A stretch of DNA of 64,000 nt, from NCBI RefSeq assembly GCF_022760965.1, contig NZ_JAKVIJ010000011.1:98329-162328 (forward strand). The letters run 5' to 3'. Position numbers and translations under genes: made by a program. The notes below the pieces were generated by a model that was given only the letters and a program-made list of their open reading frames with translations, did no database searches and was not told the origin of the DNA. Shown one piece after another: positions 35,921-43,987 of this stretch (positions are counted from its first letter, which is position 1; every line of letters begins with the position of its first letter). The DNA comes from Simplicispira sedimenti (GTDB taxonomy: Bacteria; Pseudomonadota; Gammaproteobacteria; Burkholderiales; Burkholderiaceae_C).

Positions 35921-38770
35921 TCAAGATTCGCCGCCCGCTGACTTCTTCTTGCGCGCAGGCTTGCTCGCGTCGCTAGGCGGTGCCTCGGCCACGTTCGCGG
36001 CATCGGGCTTTTCAGGCTCGGCCGGCTTCGCGGGTGGCTCCTGGCGCTCGAAGACCACCCGTTCGGCCTTGTCGTCCCAGCGGGCGCTGGCGTGATCGCC
36101 CTTGCCGATACCGCCACCCAGCATCTCGCGCGCCAGTGCCGTCTCCAGCTCGCTGCGGATCAGCCGCTTGAGCTCACGCGCGCCGAACTCGGGCTTGTAG
36201 CCTTCCTCCGCGAAGTGATCGATCAAGGTCTGATCGAAGGTCAGCGTCACGCCCTGGCTGGCGGCGTTGCGGGCCACACGATCGAGCTGCAGGCCGACGA
36301 TATGGCGGATCTCCTCCTTGCCCAGCGCATGGAAGACGATGATCTCGTCGATGCGGTTGAGGAACTCGGGGCGGAAGTGTCCGCGCAGCACGTCCATCAC
36401 CTCGGACTTGGTCTTCTCGTATTCCTCGCCGGCGGCGCCACGGGCCTTCAGCCGACGCTGGATGATGTCCGAGCCCAAGTTCGAGGTGGCGATGATGATG
36501 GTATTGGTGAAATCCACCACCCGGCCCTTGCCGTCGGTGAGCCGCCCGTCGTCGAACACCTGCAGCAGGATGTTGTAGACGTCGGGGTGAGCCTTCTCGA
36601 TCTCGTCCAGCAGCAACACGCTGTAGGGCTTGCGACGCACCTTCTCGGTGAGCTGGCCGCCCTCGTCATAGCCCACATAACCCGGAGGCGCGCCCACCAG
36701 GCGTGCCACGGTATGGCGTTCCCCGTACTCGGACATGTCTATGCGCAGCAGCGCACCTTCATCGCCATAGATGGACTCGGCCAGCGCCTTGGCGAGTTCG
36801 GTCTTGCCCACGCCGGTCGGCCCGAGGAACAGAAAAGTCGCCACCGGCTTGCTGCCTTCGCGCAGCCCCGCGCGCGCCAGACGCACGGCATCGGCTACCG
36901 CGCGCACCGCTTCGTCCTGGCCTACCAGGCGCTCGTGCAGCCGCTGCTCCAGGTGCAACAGTTTCTCGCGCTCTTCCACCGTCAGCTCGTTGACCGGGAT
37001 ACCGGTCAGGCGCGAGACGATCTGCGCGACATGCTCGGCCTTGACTTCGGCGCTGCCCGAGGCGCGCTCGCGTTCCCATTCCTCGACGAGCTTCTTGAGT
37101 TCGGCCTCTTTGGCCTCGATGTGCTTGCCCAGCTCGGCGGCCTTGTCGTATTGCTTGCGCGAGGCCACATAGTCCTGCTCACGCCGCAGCTGGTGCAATT
37201 CGGACTCCAGCTCTTGCACCGCCACCGGGCGGGCCGTGGCCGACAGCTTCACGCGTGCGGCCGCCTGGTCGAGCAGGTCGATGGCCTTGTCAGGCAAAAA
37301 GCGTGCGGTGATGTAGCGGTCCGACAACTCGGCGGCGGCGATGATCGCATCCTCGGTGATGCTGACCTTGTGGTGCGCCTCGAAGGTGTCGCGCAGGCCG
37401 CGCAGGATCATCATGGTCTGCGCTACCGTCGGCTCGGGCACCATCACCGGCTGGAAGCGACGCTCCAGCGCGGCGTCCTTCTCGATGTACTTCTGATACT
37501 CGTTGAGCGTGGTGGCGCCGATCAGGTTCAGTTCGCCGCGCGCCATCATCGGCTTGAACACGTTGGCCACGTCCAGCCCGCCTTCGCCGCCACCCTGGCC
37601 TGCACCGACGATGGTGTGCACCTCGTCGATGAAGAGAATCAGCTCGCCCTGGTGCTCGGTCACTTCCTTGAGCACCTTCTGCACGCGCTCCTCGAACTCG
37701 CCGCGGTACTTGGCGCCTGCCACCATGGCGTTGATGTTGAGTTCGACCAGACGCTTGTCGCGCAGCGTCTCGGGCACTTCGCCGGCGACCATCCGCTGCG
37801 CCAGCCCTTCGACAATGGCGGTCTTGCCGACGCCGGGCTCACCGATCAACACCGGGTTGTTTTTCTTGCGCCGGGCCAGCACCTCGATAGTGGTCTCGAT
37901 CTCCTGCGCACGGCCGATGACTGGATCGAGTTTGCCCTCGCGCGCCATCTTGGTGAGGTCGCGCGAGTATTTATCCAGCTCGGGCGTGTTGGTCGGCGTC
38001 TCGGCGCGGCCATCCTCGGCCCCTTTGCCGACCACCTTGCTTACCTGCTGGCGCAGCGCTTGCGGCGTGAGGCCGTAACGGCGCAGCAGGTTGGCCGCCA
38101 AACCTTCGCCTTCCTCGGCGAGCCCGATCAGGAAATGCTCCGGCCCGACATAAGAGTGGCCGAGTTCATTGGAGGCCACGAAAGCACGGCTGAGCGCGTC
38201 CTTGACCCGGGGCGACACGCCGATCTCGCCCTCGAACGGCTTGTCGCCGCGCTTGGCTTCGGATTCGATCTGGCGCTTGAGGTCATCGACCTTGATCTTG
38301 AACTGCCCCAGGATGGTCTTGACCACGTCGCTGTCGGATAGCGCCAGCAGCAGGTGTTCGGTATCGACTTCGGCGCGCCCGAACTCTGCAGCGTGGCGGG
38401 CGGCCTCCTGCAATAGGGCCTCGGACTGTTCGCTGATACGGCTGGCGAGCCCACTGCCGCGACGGCGCGCGGTGCCCGTACCGGCCGGGGCGGGTTCGCC
38501 GAACGAGGCATCGACGACCTCGTCGGTATCGGCTGCCATGGACGGTGCGTCGTCACCGATGCGGAAGAAGTCGCTGCCAAGGAAGTCTTCGAACAGCCCG
38601 CTGCGCGAGCCGAACAAGGCTTCCAGCGGTGAGACGGTGCGCTTTTGCTGGCGCACCAGTTGGCGATAGTGATCGTCACACAACAGCATGGTGCTGTGGC
38701 GACCATTGAGATTGGCTTCCACCCGCACCGTGGCGGGCTGGCCGCAGACTTGGCATTGTTTTCTGGCCAT
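35921..38770 (-). CDS. clpK: ClpK/ClpG stand-alone AAA+ disaggregase
   Basis: A 949-residue heat-resistance ATPase that dissolves protein aggregates. The order is: an N-terminal four-cysteine/histidine zinc-finger-like part (CQVCGQ ... CDDHY, residues 5-35); a Clp_N repeat domain (about 125-260); a first AAA module (GEPGVGKTA; ILFIDEVHT); a short coiled middle domain (about 470-520); a second AAA module (GPTGVGKTE; LLLDEIEKAHPD); and a polar Pro/Lys-rich tail specific to ClpG/ClpK. This extended N-domain and tail separate it from ClpB and ClpC. AGGAG precedes ATG 38770. It is the defining gene of the tLST. Confidence 0.96.
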   Translation of the reverse strand: MARKQCQVCGQPATVRVEANLNGRHSTMLLCDDHYRQLVRQQKRTVSPLEALFGSRSGLFEDFLGSDFFRIGDDAPSMAADTDEVVDASFGEPAPAGTGTARRRGSGLASRISEQSEALLQEAARHAAEFGRAEVDTEHLLLALSDSDVVKTILGQFKIKVDDLKRQIESEAKRGDKPFEGEIGVSPRVKDALSRAFVASNELGHSYVGPEHFLIGLAEEGEGLAANLLRRYGLTPQALRQQVSKVVGKGAEDGRAETPTNTPELDKYSRDLTKMAREGKLDPVIGRAQEIETTIEVLARRKKNNPVLIGEPGVGKTAIVEGLAQRMVAGEVPETLRDKRLVELNINAMVAGAKYRGEFEERVQKVLKEVTEHQGELILFIDEVHTIVGAGQGGGEGGLDVANVFKPMMARGELNLIGATTLNEYQKYIEKDAALERRFQPVMVPEPTVAQTMMILRGLRDTFEAHHKVSITEDAIIAAAELSDRYITARFLPDKAIDLLDQAAARVKLSATARPVAVQELESELHQLRREQDYVASRKQYDKAAELGKHIEAKEAELKKLVEEWERERASGSAEVKAEHVAQIVSRLTGIPVNELTVEEREKLLHLEQRLHERLVGQDEAVRAVADAVRLARAGLREGSKPVATFLFLGPTGVGKTELAKALAESIYGDEGALLRIDMSEYGERHTVARLVGAPPGYVGYDEGGQLTEKVRRKPYSVLLLDEIEKAHPDVYNILLQVFDDGRLTDGKGRVVDFTNTIIIATSNLGSDIIQRRLKARGAAGEEYEKTKSEVMDVLRGHFRPEFLNRIDEIIVFHALGKEEIRHIVGLQLDRVARNAASQGVTLTFDQTLIDHFAEEGYKPEFGARELKRLIRSELETALAREMLGGGIGKGDHASARWDDKAERVVFERQEPPAKPAEPEKPDAANVAEAPPSDASKPARKKKSAGGES

Positions 38771-38863
38771 GCTGATGCTCCTGTAAAGATTGATCTGACG
38801 AGGCACCGCCGATCACGGTGCCTCATCTCTTTGTGGTTTTTGAGAAAAACGCGCTGCCCCGCG

Positions 38864-39433
38864 TCAGCCGTTGATCGGGATCGAGCGGCCCTGCTTGGGC
38901 GCACTGGCCTCGCGCTTTTCCATCGTGATCGTGAGTACGCCGTTCTTGAAAGCGGCCTTGATCGTGTCCTGGTTGGCATCGGCCGGCAGGTTCAGAGCGC
39001 GCTGAAAGCTGCCGTAGGAGCGCTCCACACGGTGGAAACCGCCGTCTTTCGTTTCCTGCTCCTGACGCTTTTCACCGCGCACCAGGAGCACGTCGTTGTC
39101 GAGCGTGATCTGGATGTCTTTTTCCTCGACGCCGGGCACTTCCAGGGCGATCTTGTACTGCTTGTCGGTCTCCTGGATGTCCAGCGCCGGCTTCAGCAGG
39201 CCCGGCCAGTCCGACGGCCAGCGTGGCATGGCCAGCGTCGGGAAACCGAAGCCTCGAAACGTGTCGTCGAACAGGCGGTCGATCTCGCGGTGCAATTGCA
39301 AGATGGGACTGACGGGCCCACCCGCCACCGGCAGGTCATTGCGCTGCACCGGCAGCGAGGCAGTGCTCTGTTGTTCTTCCTGCTCCTTCTTGAACCAGTT
39401 CCAGGGAGCCAATTTCTTGAAATCAAAGTCCAT
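38864..39433 (-). CDS. hsp20c: small heat shock protein Hsp20 (tLST sHSP20c)
   Basis: A 189-residue sHSP beginning MDFDFKKLAPWNWFKKE. The alpha-crystallin domain covers about residues 75-175 (YKIALEVPGVEEKDIQITLDNDVLL) and the tail RSIPING contains the I-P-I motif. GGAGG lies before ATG 39433. It is the first chaperone gene of the tLST operon, upstream of clpK. Confidence 0.94.
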   Translation of the reverse strand: MDFDFKKLAPWNWFKKEQEEQQSTASLPVQRNDLPVAGGPVSPILQLHREIDRLFDDTFRGFGFPTLAMPRWPSDWPGLLKPALDIQETDKQYKIALEVPGVEEKDIQITLDNDVLLVRGEKRQEQETKDGGFHRVERSYGSFQRALNLPADANQDTIKAAFKNGVLTITMEKREASAPKQGRSIPING

Positions 39434-39750
39434 GTCACACCTCCAGAAGAAAAATTGAAGACTCTCGCCCACTCCGTTTGCCTGCGGCGACGGACAGCGC
39501 GCCCAGACGACACGGAGTGTTCCGCTGACTTTGGCTGCTCATCTGTGCGTATCACCTCCTTCTTTCTGCCTGCTTGGATCTGATCATTGATCCATCGATC
39601 GATTTCACTTTGACGAAACCGCCACGTCCCGCCCACCTTGAAGGCCGGAATTTCCCCGTGCGCGGCGAGCCGGTAGAGCGTCCGCTTGCCGACTTTCAAG
39701 TAGGCAGCGAACTCGTCGAGTGTGCAGATCGCCTGCTGGCGCGCTGTCAT
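39193..39750 (-). CDS. HTH_17 excisionase-type DNA-binding protein heading the tLST (3' end doubtful)
   Basis: The first ~65 residues form a clear excisionase/MerR-like winged helix (LDEFAAYLKVGKRTLYRLAAHGEIPAFKVGGTWRFRQSEIDRWI), the small regulator that usually opens the tLST. The open frame then continues to 185 residues, passing under the start of hsp20c in another frame for about 240 nt. Its second half looks like frame-shifted sHSP sequence (Arg/Ser/Cys-rich). Either a stop codon has been lost or translation really overlaps. ATG 39750 is the likely start. Confidence 0.7.
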   Translation of the reverse strand: MTARQQAICTLDEFAAYLKVGKRTLYRLAAHGEIPAFKVGGTWRFRQSEIDRWINDQIQAGRKKEVIRTDEQPKSAEHSVSSGRAVRRRRQTEWARVFNFSSGGVTWTLISRNWLPGTGSRRSRKNNRALPRCRCSAMTCRWRVGPSVPSCNCTARSTACSTTRFEASVSRRWPCHAGRRTGRAC

Positions 39751-39794
39751 ACTACCCCACAAGTTCCGTCGTCACGCGGCCTTGCCTGAGGAAA

Positions 39795-39806
39795 TTCTTG
39801 CAAGAA
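39795..39806. promoter_or_regulatory. 12-bp palindrome upstream of the tLST
   Basis: TTCTTGCAAGAA is a perfect palindrome 45 nt before the first tLST gene. It is a candidate operator for the HTH protein or a heat-responsive regulator. On the minus strand a CTTGAA lies about 25 nt further upstream and would suit a sigma-32 -35 element, but I see no matching -10. Confidence 0.35.
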
Positions 39807-39963
39807 ATTGCACCTGACATGCCGAAATTCAAGAGTCAACATCCAGCGACCTGCTGGGCGATTGATGTGACTCAATCGTAAGCAGCCAGGAAACAAATGT
39901 TGGCTGCCACCGCGATGGTGCTCCCCAAGTCATCAATCTGCAGCCATGTGAAAGGGGAAGTCC

Positions 39964-40274
39964 ATGAACGAGATTGCCCGAGTCGGGGTGGATCTGGCCA
40001 AGCGGGTTATCTAGGTGCATGCGGTGGATGCGCGCGTGGTGGTTGCCAAGGCGCTGGCCGCTGACAAGTTTGCGGCCTGGTGCGCGCAGCTGCCTCCCGG
40101 CTGCCTGGTGGCCCTGGAGGCCTGCGGCGGTGCGCATCACTGGGCACGCAAGCTGCGCGGCTATGGGCTGGATGCGCGGCTGATTGCAGGCCACTTCGTC
40201 ACGCCCTACCGCATGGCCGGCAAGGGACGCAAGAACGGTGCGGCCGATGCCGCAGCGATCTGCGAGGCGGCAAC
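39964..40274 (+). pseudogene. IS110-family transposase, 5' fragment with amber codon
   Basis: The reading MNEIARVGVDLAKRVI-stop-VHAVDARVVV... ALEACGGAHHWARKL... AAICEAA is the RuvC-like N-terminal domain of an IS110/IS1111 transposase. AAAGGGGAAG lies upstream of ATG 39964. TAG stands at 40012 where relatives have a glutamine codon. The gene breaks off near 40274, where it is joined to the cut 3' end of the integrase gene in the opposite orientation. The distal two thirds of the transposase is missing. Confidence 0.85.
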
Positions 40275-40903
40275 GGGTTGTGGTTCACCGGGGGCAGCGG
40301 CAGCGCCACCACGTCGAGGTCGGAAGCCGGGTTCTGCTCCAGGCCCGGCACGACCACCAGCGCGTAGCGGAACATCTGGTTGAACCACGTCCTGACTTTC
40401 TCGGCGACGGAGAGCGCCTTGCGCCGCTCGATCCTGGCGATCACTTCCAGCAGGTCAGGGCGTTTGATGTCGTAGATCGAGCGCTTGCCCAGCAAGGGCA
40501 GCACATCCTTGGCGAAGACGCGAGGGAGGATCGAGAGGGTGGTCTGCCGGCCCTTCTTGAGGCCGAGTTCGCGGTGGGCAAGCCACTTCTTGTAGATCGC
40601 CTCGAAGGTGTTTTCACCGGCGAGTTTGACCGCGGCGCGCTTTTGCTTGCGGTGAAGGCGCGGGTTGATGTCCTTGGCCACCAAGGCGCGCGCCTCGTCA
40701 CGCAGGGCGCGTGCCTCACGAAGGGAGACCTCGGGATAGGTGCCCAGCGACATGCGCTTGGGCTCCTTCATCCAGTAGTAACGGAAGTGCCAGCTCTTGC
40801 TGCCCGTGGCCGTCACGGCCAGGGAGAGACCATCGATGTCTGGAAGTGTGTAGGCCTTGCCGGTGGCTTTGGCTTGGCGGACCACCAAGTCTGAGAGTGC
40901 CAT
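40272..40903 (-). pseudogene. P4-type tyrosine integrase, truncated (no catalytic domain)
   Basis: About 210 residues of a DUF4102-type phage integrase: the N-terminal arm domain (SWHFRYYWMKEPKRMSLGTYPEVSLREARALRDEAR) and the core-binding domain (TFEAIYKKWLAHRELGLKKGRQ ... YDIKRPDLLEVIARIERR). Reading ends at PPVNHNP, where an IS110 fragment begins, so the catalytic Arg-His-Arg-Tyr part is lost. AGGAG precedes ATG 40903. It reads away from the tRNA-Gly-like repeat 238 nt upstream, as integrases of tRNA-borne islands do. Confidence 0.9.
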
Positions 40904-40991
40904 GCTCTAGCTCCTGAACATGAGTCAGGAACCAGATGCTTAACCCATCGACCTCAGCGCCCTAGCAACAATCCGGAAGCCGTCGTGCCCG

Positions 40992-41015
40992 CAAAAATGG
41001 ACACAAAAATGGACA
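40992..41015. repeat. tandem 12-bp repeat upstream of the integrase remnant
   Basis: CAAAAATGGACA occurs twice without a gap, between the integrase start and the right attachment repeat. A related ATGGACATAATTATGGAC lies at about 22209 near the left repeat. These may be arm-type integrase binding sites; that is inference. Confidence 0.5.
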
Positions 41016-41140
41016 TAAACGTCGTGGCTTCAGGTGGATTTCCGTGGAGCCCACTGGAACATCGAGGCGTCGAAAACTCAACCAGAATCAACGACTTACG
41101 ATGCTTCTTGGGCTTCCTCAGAATTCCCTGGAACGATGCA

Positions 41141-41161
41141 GTGGAGCGGGTGATGGGAACA
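41141..41161 (-). repeat. tRNA-Gly 3'-end repeat, right attachment-site copy
   Basis: Identical to 22131-22151 and in the same orientation. The tRNA identity again stops after the last 18 nt, and IS5 copy 2 begins 14 nt further on, so no complete tRNA-Gly gene remains on this side either. Confidence 0.72.
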
Positions 41162-41182
41162 GCACCCGGTCGCTAGGGCCTG

Positions 41183-41569
41183 TTAACACATCCTCAGCCC
41201 ATCAGCGACGAGCACGAAGCTGATGAAGCCCAGGAACATGAGGTCGAGCTTCTCGAACCGCGAGAAGATACGGCGATAGCCTTTGAGCCGACGGAACAAG
41301 CGCTCGACCTCATTGCGACGCTTGTACATCTCGCGGTCGTACTCCCAAGGTTCGATCCGCGTCTTCATTGGCGGTACCACCGGAATGAAACCCAGATCCA
41401 GTGCCAGCTGCCGTGTCTCGTTGCCTTCGTAGGCACGGTCCATCAACAAATGCACCGGTCTGCTGGTCGGCCCAAGACTGCTGAGCAGGCGCCGGCCTTC
41501 AGGGGCGTCGTGCGCCTGCCCAGGCGAAAGCGAGAACGTCACGGCCGTTCGAGCATCCGCAGCAACCAT
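41183..41569 (-). CDS. IS5-family transposase, C-terminal frame (copy 2)
   Basis: Identical to the protein at 21176-21562: the DDE C-terminal half with Asp in LLMDRAYEGNE and Glu in RRNEVERLFRR. It depends on the same -1 shift from the upstream frame. Confidence 0.88.
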   Translation of the reverse strand: MVAADARTAVTFSLSPGQAHDAPEGRRLLSSLGPTSRPVHLLMDRAYEGNETRQLALDLGFIPVVPPMKTRIEPWEYDREMYKRRNEVERLFRRLKGYRRIFSRFEKLDLMFLGFISFVLVADGLRMC

Positions 41570-41625
41570 ATGAATCTTGGTGTTCCATCCGCCTCGGGAC
41601 TTGCCGATGGCTTGTGGGCCGTTTT

Positions 41626-41946
41626 TTATAACGCCCCCGTGCCATCGGGATGGACCTTGATGCTGGTGGAGTCCAGTGAGACCGCTTCAATCTTGATACG
41701 CACGACCTGTGCTCGCTGCAACTCCTCGAACATGCGATCAAGGACGCCGGCTTTGGTCCAGCGGTTCATGCGCGTGTAGATCGTGTGCCAGTTACCGAAG
41801 CGCTTGGGCAGTCCTCGCCACTTGCAACCATGCTCGGCCACATAGAGGATCGCATTGACCACCTGCAGGTTGCTCAGGCTGACGTTGCCACGCTGCCTGG
41901 GCAGGCAGCGCTCAATGGTGGCGAATTGTTCGGGCGTGATCTCCAT
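41626..41946 (-). CDS. IS5-family transposase, N-terminal frame (copy 2)
   Basis: Identical to 21619-21939, with start MEITPEQF, the DUF4096 domain and the first catalytic Asp in SLDSTSIK. It ends at the A-rich frameshift site. Confidence 0.88.
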   Translation of the reverse strand: MEITPEQFATIERCLPRQRGNVSLSNLQVVNAILYVAEHGCKWRGLPKRFGNWHTIYTRMNRWTKAGVLDRMFEELQRAQVVRIKIEAVSLDSTSIKVHPDGTGAL

Positions 41947-42193
41947 GTCCGAGATTGTCCGGCGCAATCGCCATGATCGACATTAGTGTTAACACGCCCT
42001 AGTCCAGACATTTATCCTCCCGATGTGAAGGTATGTGGTCTCAAGCTGACTTCTACCAAAAAACTGAGGCAAACATCACTGACGCGCGGCGGCTTGGGGC
42101 GACCAATCCGAGCAAGCCTCAGGCGAATCGGCGCTCAAGGGACAATCTCCAATCTGGAGCGAATATCGCTCCAAACTCAGGAGACCATCCCCA

Positions 42194-42421
42194 ATGTTCG
42201 AGACCCTCCCTGACTATCCACAGGCACGGTACCTTGCGACGGCGCTCTGGCGTAAGAAGGGACAAGCACGAGGAGCAGCGCTTATTGTTGGAGCCGGTGT
42301 CAGCACCATGGCTCTCTTTGTGCAGAAATTCCAATCTGCGTCGCTCCAGAAAGCAAACAAGCTTGCCCGCTCACGTCCTGGGTTGACCACGACCGCCGAA
42401 AGCAGTGCCTGGGCGACCTAG
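42194..42421 (+). pseudogene. remnant of a SIR2-domain protein (N-terminus)
   Basis: The 75-residue reading begins MFETLPDYPQARYLATALWR and continues RGAALIVGAGVS. That is the usual opening of bacterial SIR2-like defence proteins, in which GAGxS is the NAD-binding loop. AGGAG lies 11 nt upstream of the ATG, so this was a real start. After about 40 residues the similarity is lost and the frame ends; no SIR2 catalytic residues follow. The 192 nt before it, back to IS5 copy 2, hold nothing recognisable. Confidence 0.55.
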
Positions 42422-42448
42422 ATGACTCGCTTTCGAACCGCCAGCGTC

Positions 42449-43957
42449 TCAGCAGATGCCTGCATCCAGGATCCAGGACGAATGGTCGGAGATCCTGGTT
42501 ACCTGTCGCTGGCTGGCCGCGTCGTATCCGAGGGCGCGAATCAGTGCAGGGTTTGCCCACATGATGCCAGGCAAGTCACTTCGGCCACGTAACGCGTTCA
42601 GTTCATCGATCTGCTTGGGGGTCGGCACCAATTCGAACAATTCGGCGATCAGCACTTCAAAGCACTGAAAGTGGTTGGTCCAACGGATACCCTCGACTCG
42701 CCGCCCGACATAGTTGAACGCGGGGGCTCGGAAGTTTCCGGAACTCAGAATACCCGTTTCTATAAGCTCCTCGTTAAACTCCCGCCAGGGGGACGATTCC
42801 CTGCCGCTGCCCTTCAGGTACCACTGAACGAATGCCTCGATGGACCGCCGGGGAACGAAGACTCGAAGGTCGTCTCGGCTGTCCTGATCGATGGGAATCT
42901 TACTGTCGGCCTTCACACCGAGGTTGGCGAGATTCGCGCGCGCGGCGCCGTAAGTCTTCAGCACTCCTCCAACGGGTTGAAACTGGTCGATGCGATTGCC
43001 CTTGGTCAGCAGGTACTGTCCATCGACCTCGACGCGCACAAGTGCAGAGATGGAGAAGCGGATTTCCGTCCCGTCGTCAATGCCTGCGGGGACGTTCAGA
43101 TGAATTTTGGCTGTGGCGCCAAGGACGGAAAACTGCTGCGCGCGGTGCATGTTGGCCGGTTCGACAAAAAAACGATTTCCGGCCGAGACACCTTGTTCGT
43201 AGAGGTCGGCCTTCTCTCTGTCGTTCAAATTGAACTGAGTGCTCGAGATATGTCCCGGGTCGATCTCGATTAGGCCTGCCAGCTTCTTTGTCTGAACGTC
43301 GTAATTGTCGCGCCCATCCAGCATCGCACCCACGATTGCCAGCAGGTAGTCGCGGTATCCCTCCGGAGCGAACGGGAGTGGCGCTGACTTGGCACACAGT
43401 CTGAAGCCGAGGGTCTCATTCCCGTCAAACAACGACAAGGGAAAGTTGCTCAACACGCCGCCGTCGACCATCAAGTTCCGGCCTAAGTGCACCGGCTCGA
43501 ACACCAGCGGGATACTCATCGACATCCGGATCGCCTCAGCAACCTCGAGACAGGGGTGGCTATTGGAATCCAAGACGACGAGCGTCCGCTCAGTGAGGTT
43601 AGTTGCAACAATGCGAAGCTTCTTGGGGCAATCTTTGAAGAATCGAACGTTCTTCTGTGCAAGAAGCTTATGGATCCAATCTTGGAAGCGCTTTCCCCTG
43701 TAGAGCCCCAGTGTTCTGGCCAAGGCGAGGCGAGGCAGACTGCAGCGATCAAGCAGGGAGTCGAACTGAATATTTTCTAGGATCAAGCGCATCTCTGAGG
43801 CGCTAAAACCGGCCGCGTAAAGCGCCGCGACGATCGCGCCAGCCGATGCCCCGCCAACGCCCTCGAACGAAATACCTCGGCTCTCAACCACTTGCAGGGC
43901 ACCGACGAGTGCGATGCCCTTGACGCCGCCACCTTGAAAAACTCCGTACTTGTACAT
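42449..43957 (-). CDS. patatin-like phospholipase, third gene of the Mokosh-like operon
   Basis: A 502-residue lipid hydrolase. The patatin fold (residues about 1-230) shows the oxyanion loop GGGVKG (9-14), the nucleophile elbow GASAG with Ser38 and the dyad Asp165 in MVDGGVLSNFP, so it should be active on phospholipids. The C-terminal ~270 residues match nothing I recognise. It starts 30 nt after the stop of the PLD gene on the same strand, so it is probably co-transcribed with the helicase/PLD pair. Patatin effectors kill infected cells by membrane damage in CBASS (CapV) and other systems; such a role here is inferred from context. Confidence 0.85.
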   Translation of the reverse strand: MYKYGVFQGGGVKGIALVGALQVVESRGISFEGVGGASAGAIVAALYAAGFSASEMRLILENIQFDSLLDRCSLPRLALARTLGLYRGKRFQDWIHKLLAQKNVRFFKDCPKKLRIVATNLTERTLVVLDSNSHPCLEVAEAIRMSMSIPLVFEPVHLGRNLMVDGGVLSNFPLSLFDGNETLGFRLCAKSAPLPFAPEGYRDYLLAIVGAMLDGRDNYDVQTKKLAGLIEIDPGHISSTQFNLNDREKADLYEQGVSAGNRFFVEPANMHRAQQFSVLGATAKIHLNVPAGIDDGTEIRFSISALVRVEVDGQYLLTKGNRIDQFQPVGGVLKTYGAARANLANLGVKADSKIPIDQDSRDDLRVFVPRRSIEAFVQWYLKGSGRESSPWREFNEELIETGILSSGNFRAPAFNYVGRRVEGIRWTNHFQCFEVLIAELFELVPTPKQIDELNALRGRSDLPGIMWANPALIRALGYDAASQRQVTRISDHSSWILDAGIC

Positions 43958-43987
43958 TGCTGAGTCCTGGCTCTACACGTTGTCTAA

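Larger units (their letters stand above)
41176..41999 (-). mobile_element. IS5-family (IS427-group) insertion sequence, copy 2
   Basis: Same ends, length, orientation and reading frames as copy 1 at 21169-21992, with TA flanks in CTAG. The lack of any difference in the frames compared indicates a recent duplication or gene conversion. Confidence 0.93.

Noticed and set aside
36092..38341. 749-codon plus-strand open frame inside clpK
   Set aside because: Antisense of the clpK AAA modules; its His/Leu/Asp-rich pattern mirrors clpK codons.
22131..41161. Intact tRNA-Gly gene at either attachment repeat
   Set aside because: Only the last 18 nt match; the T-loop and everything 5' of it are absent on both sides.
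42449..43957. Patatin as CBASS effector CapV
   Set aside because: It is more than 6 kb from the cyclase, in a different operon with the helicase/PLD pair, and the CBASS already has its own HNH-SAVED effector.
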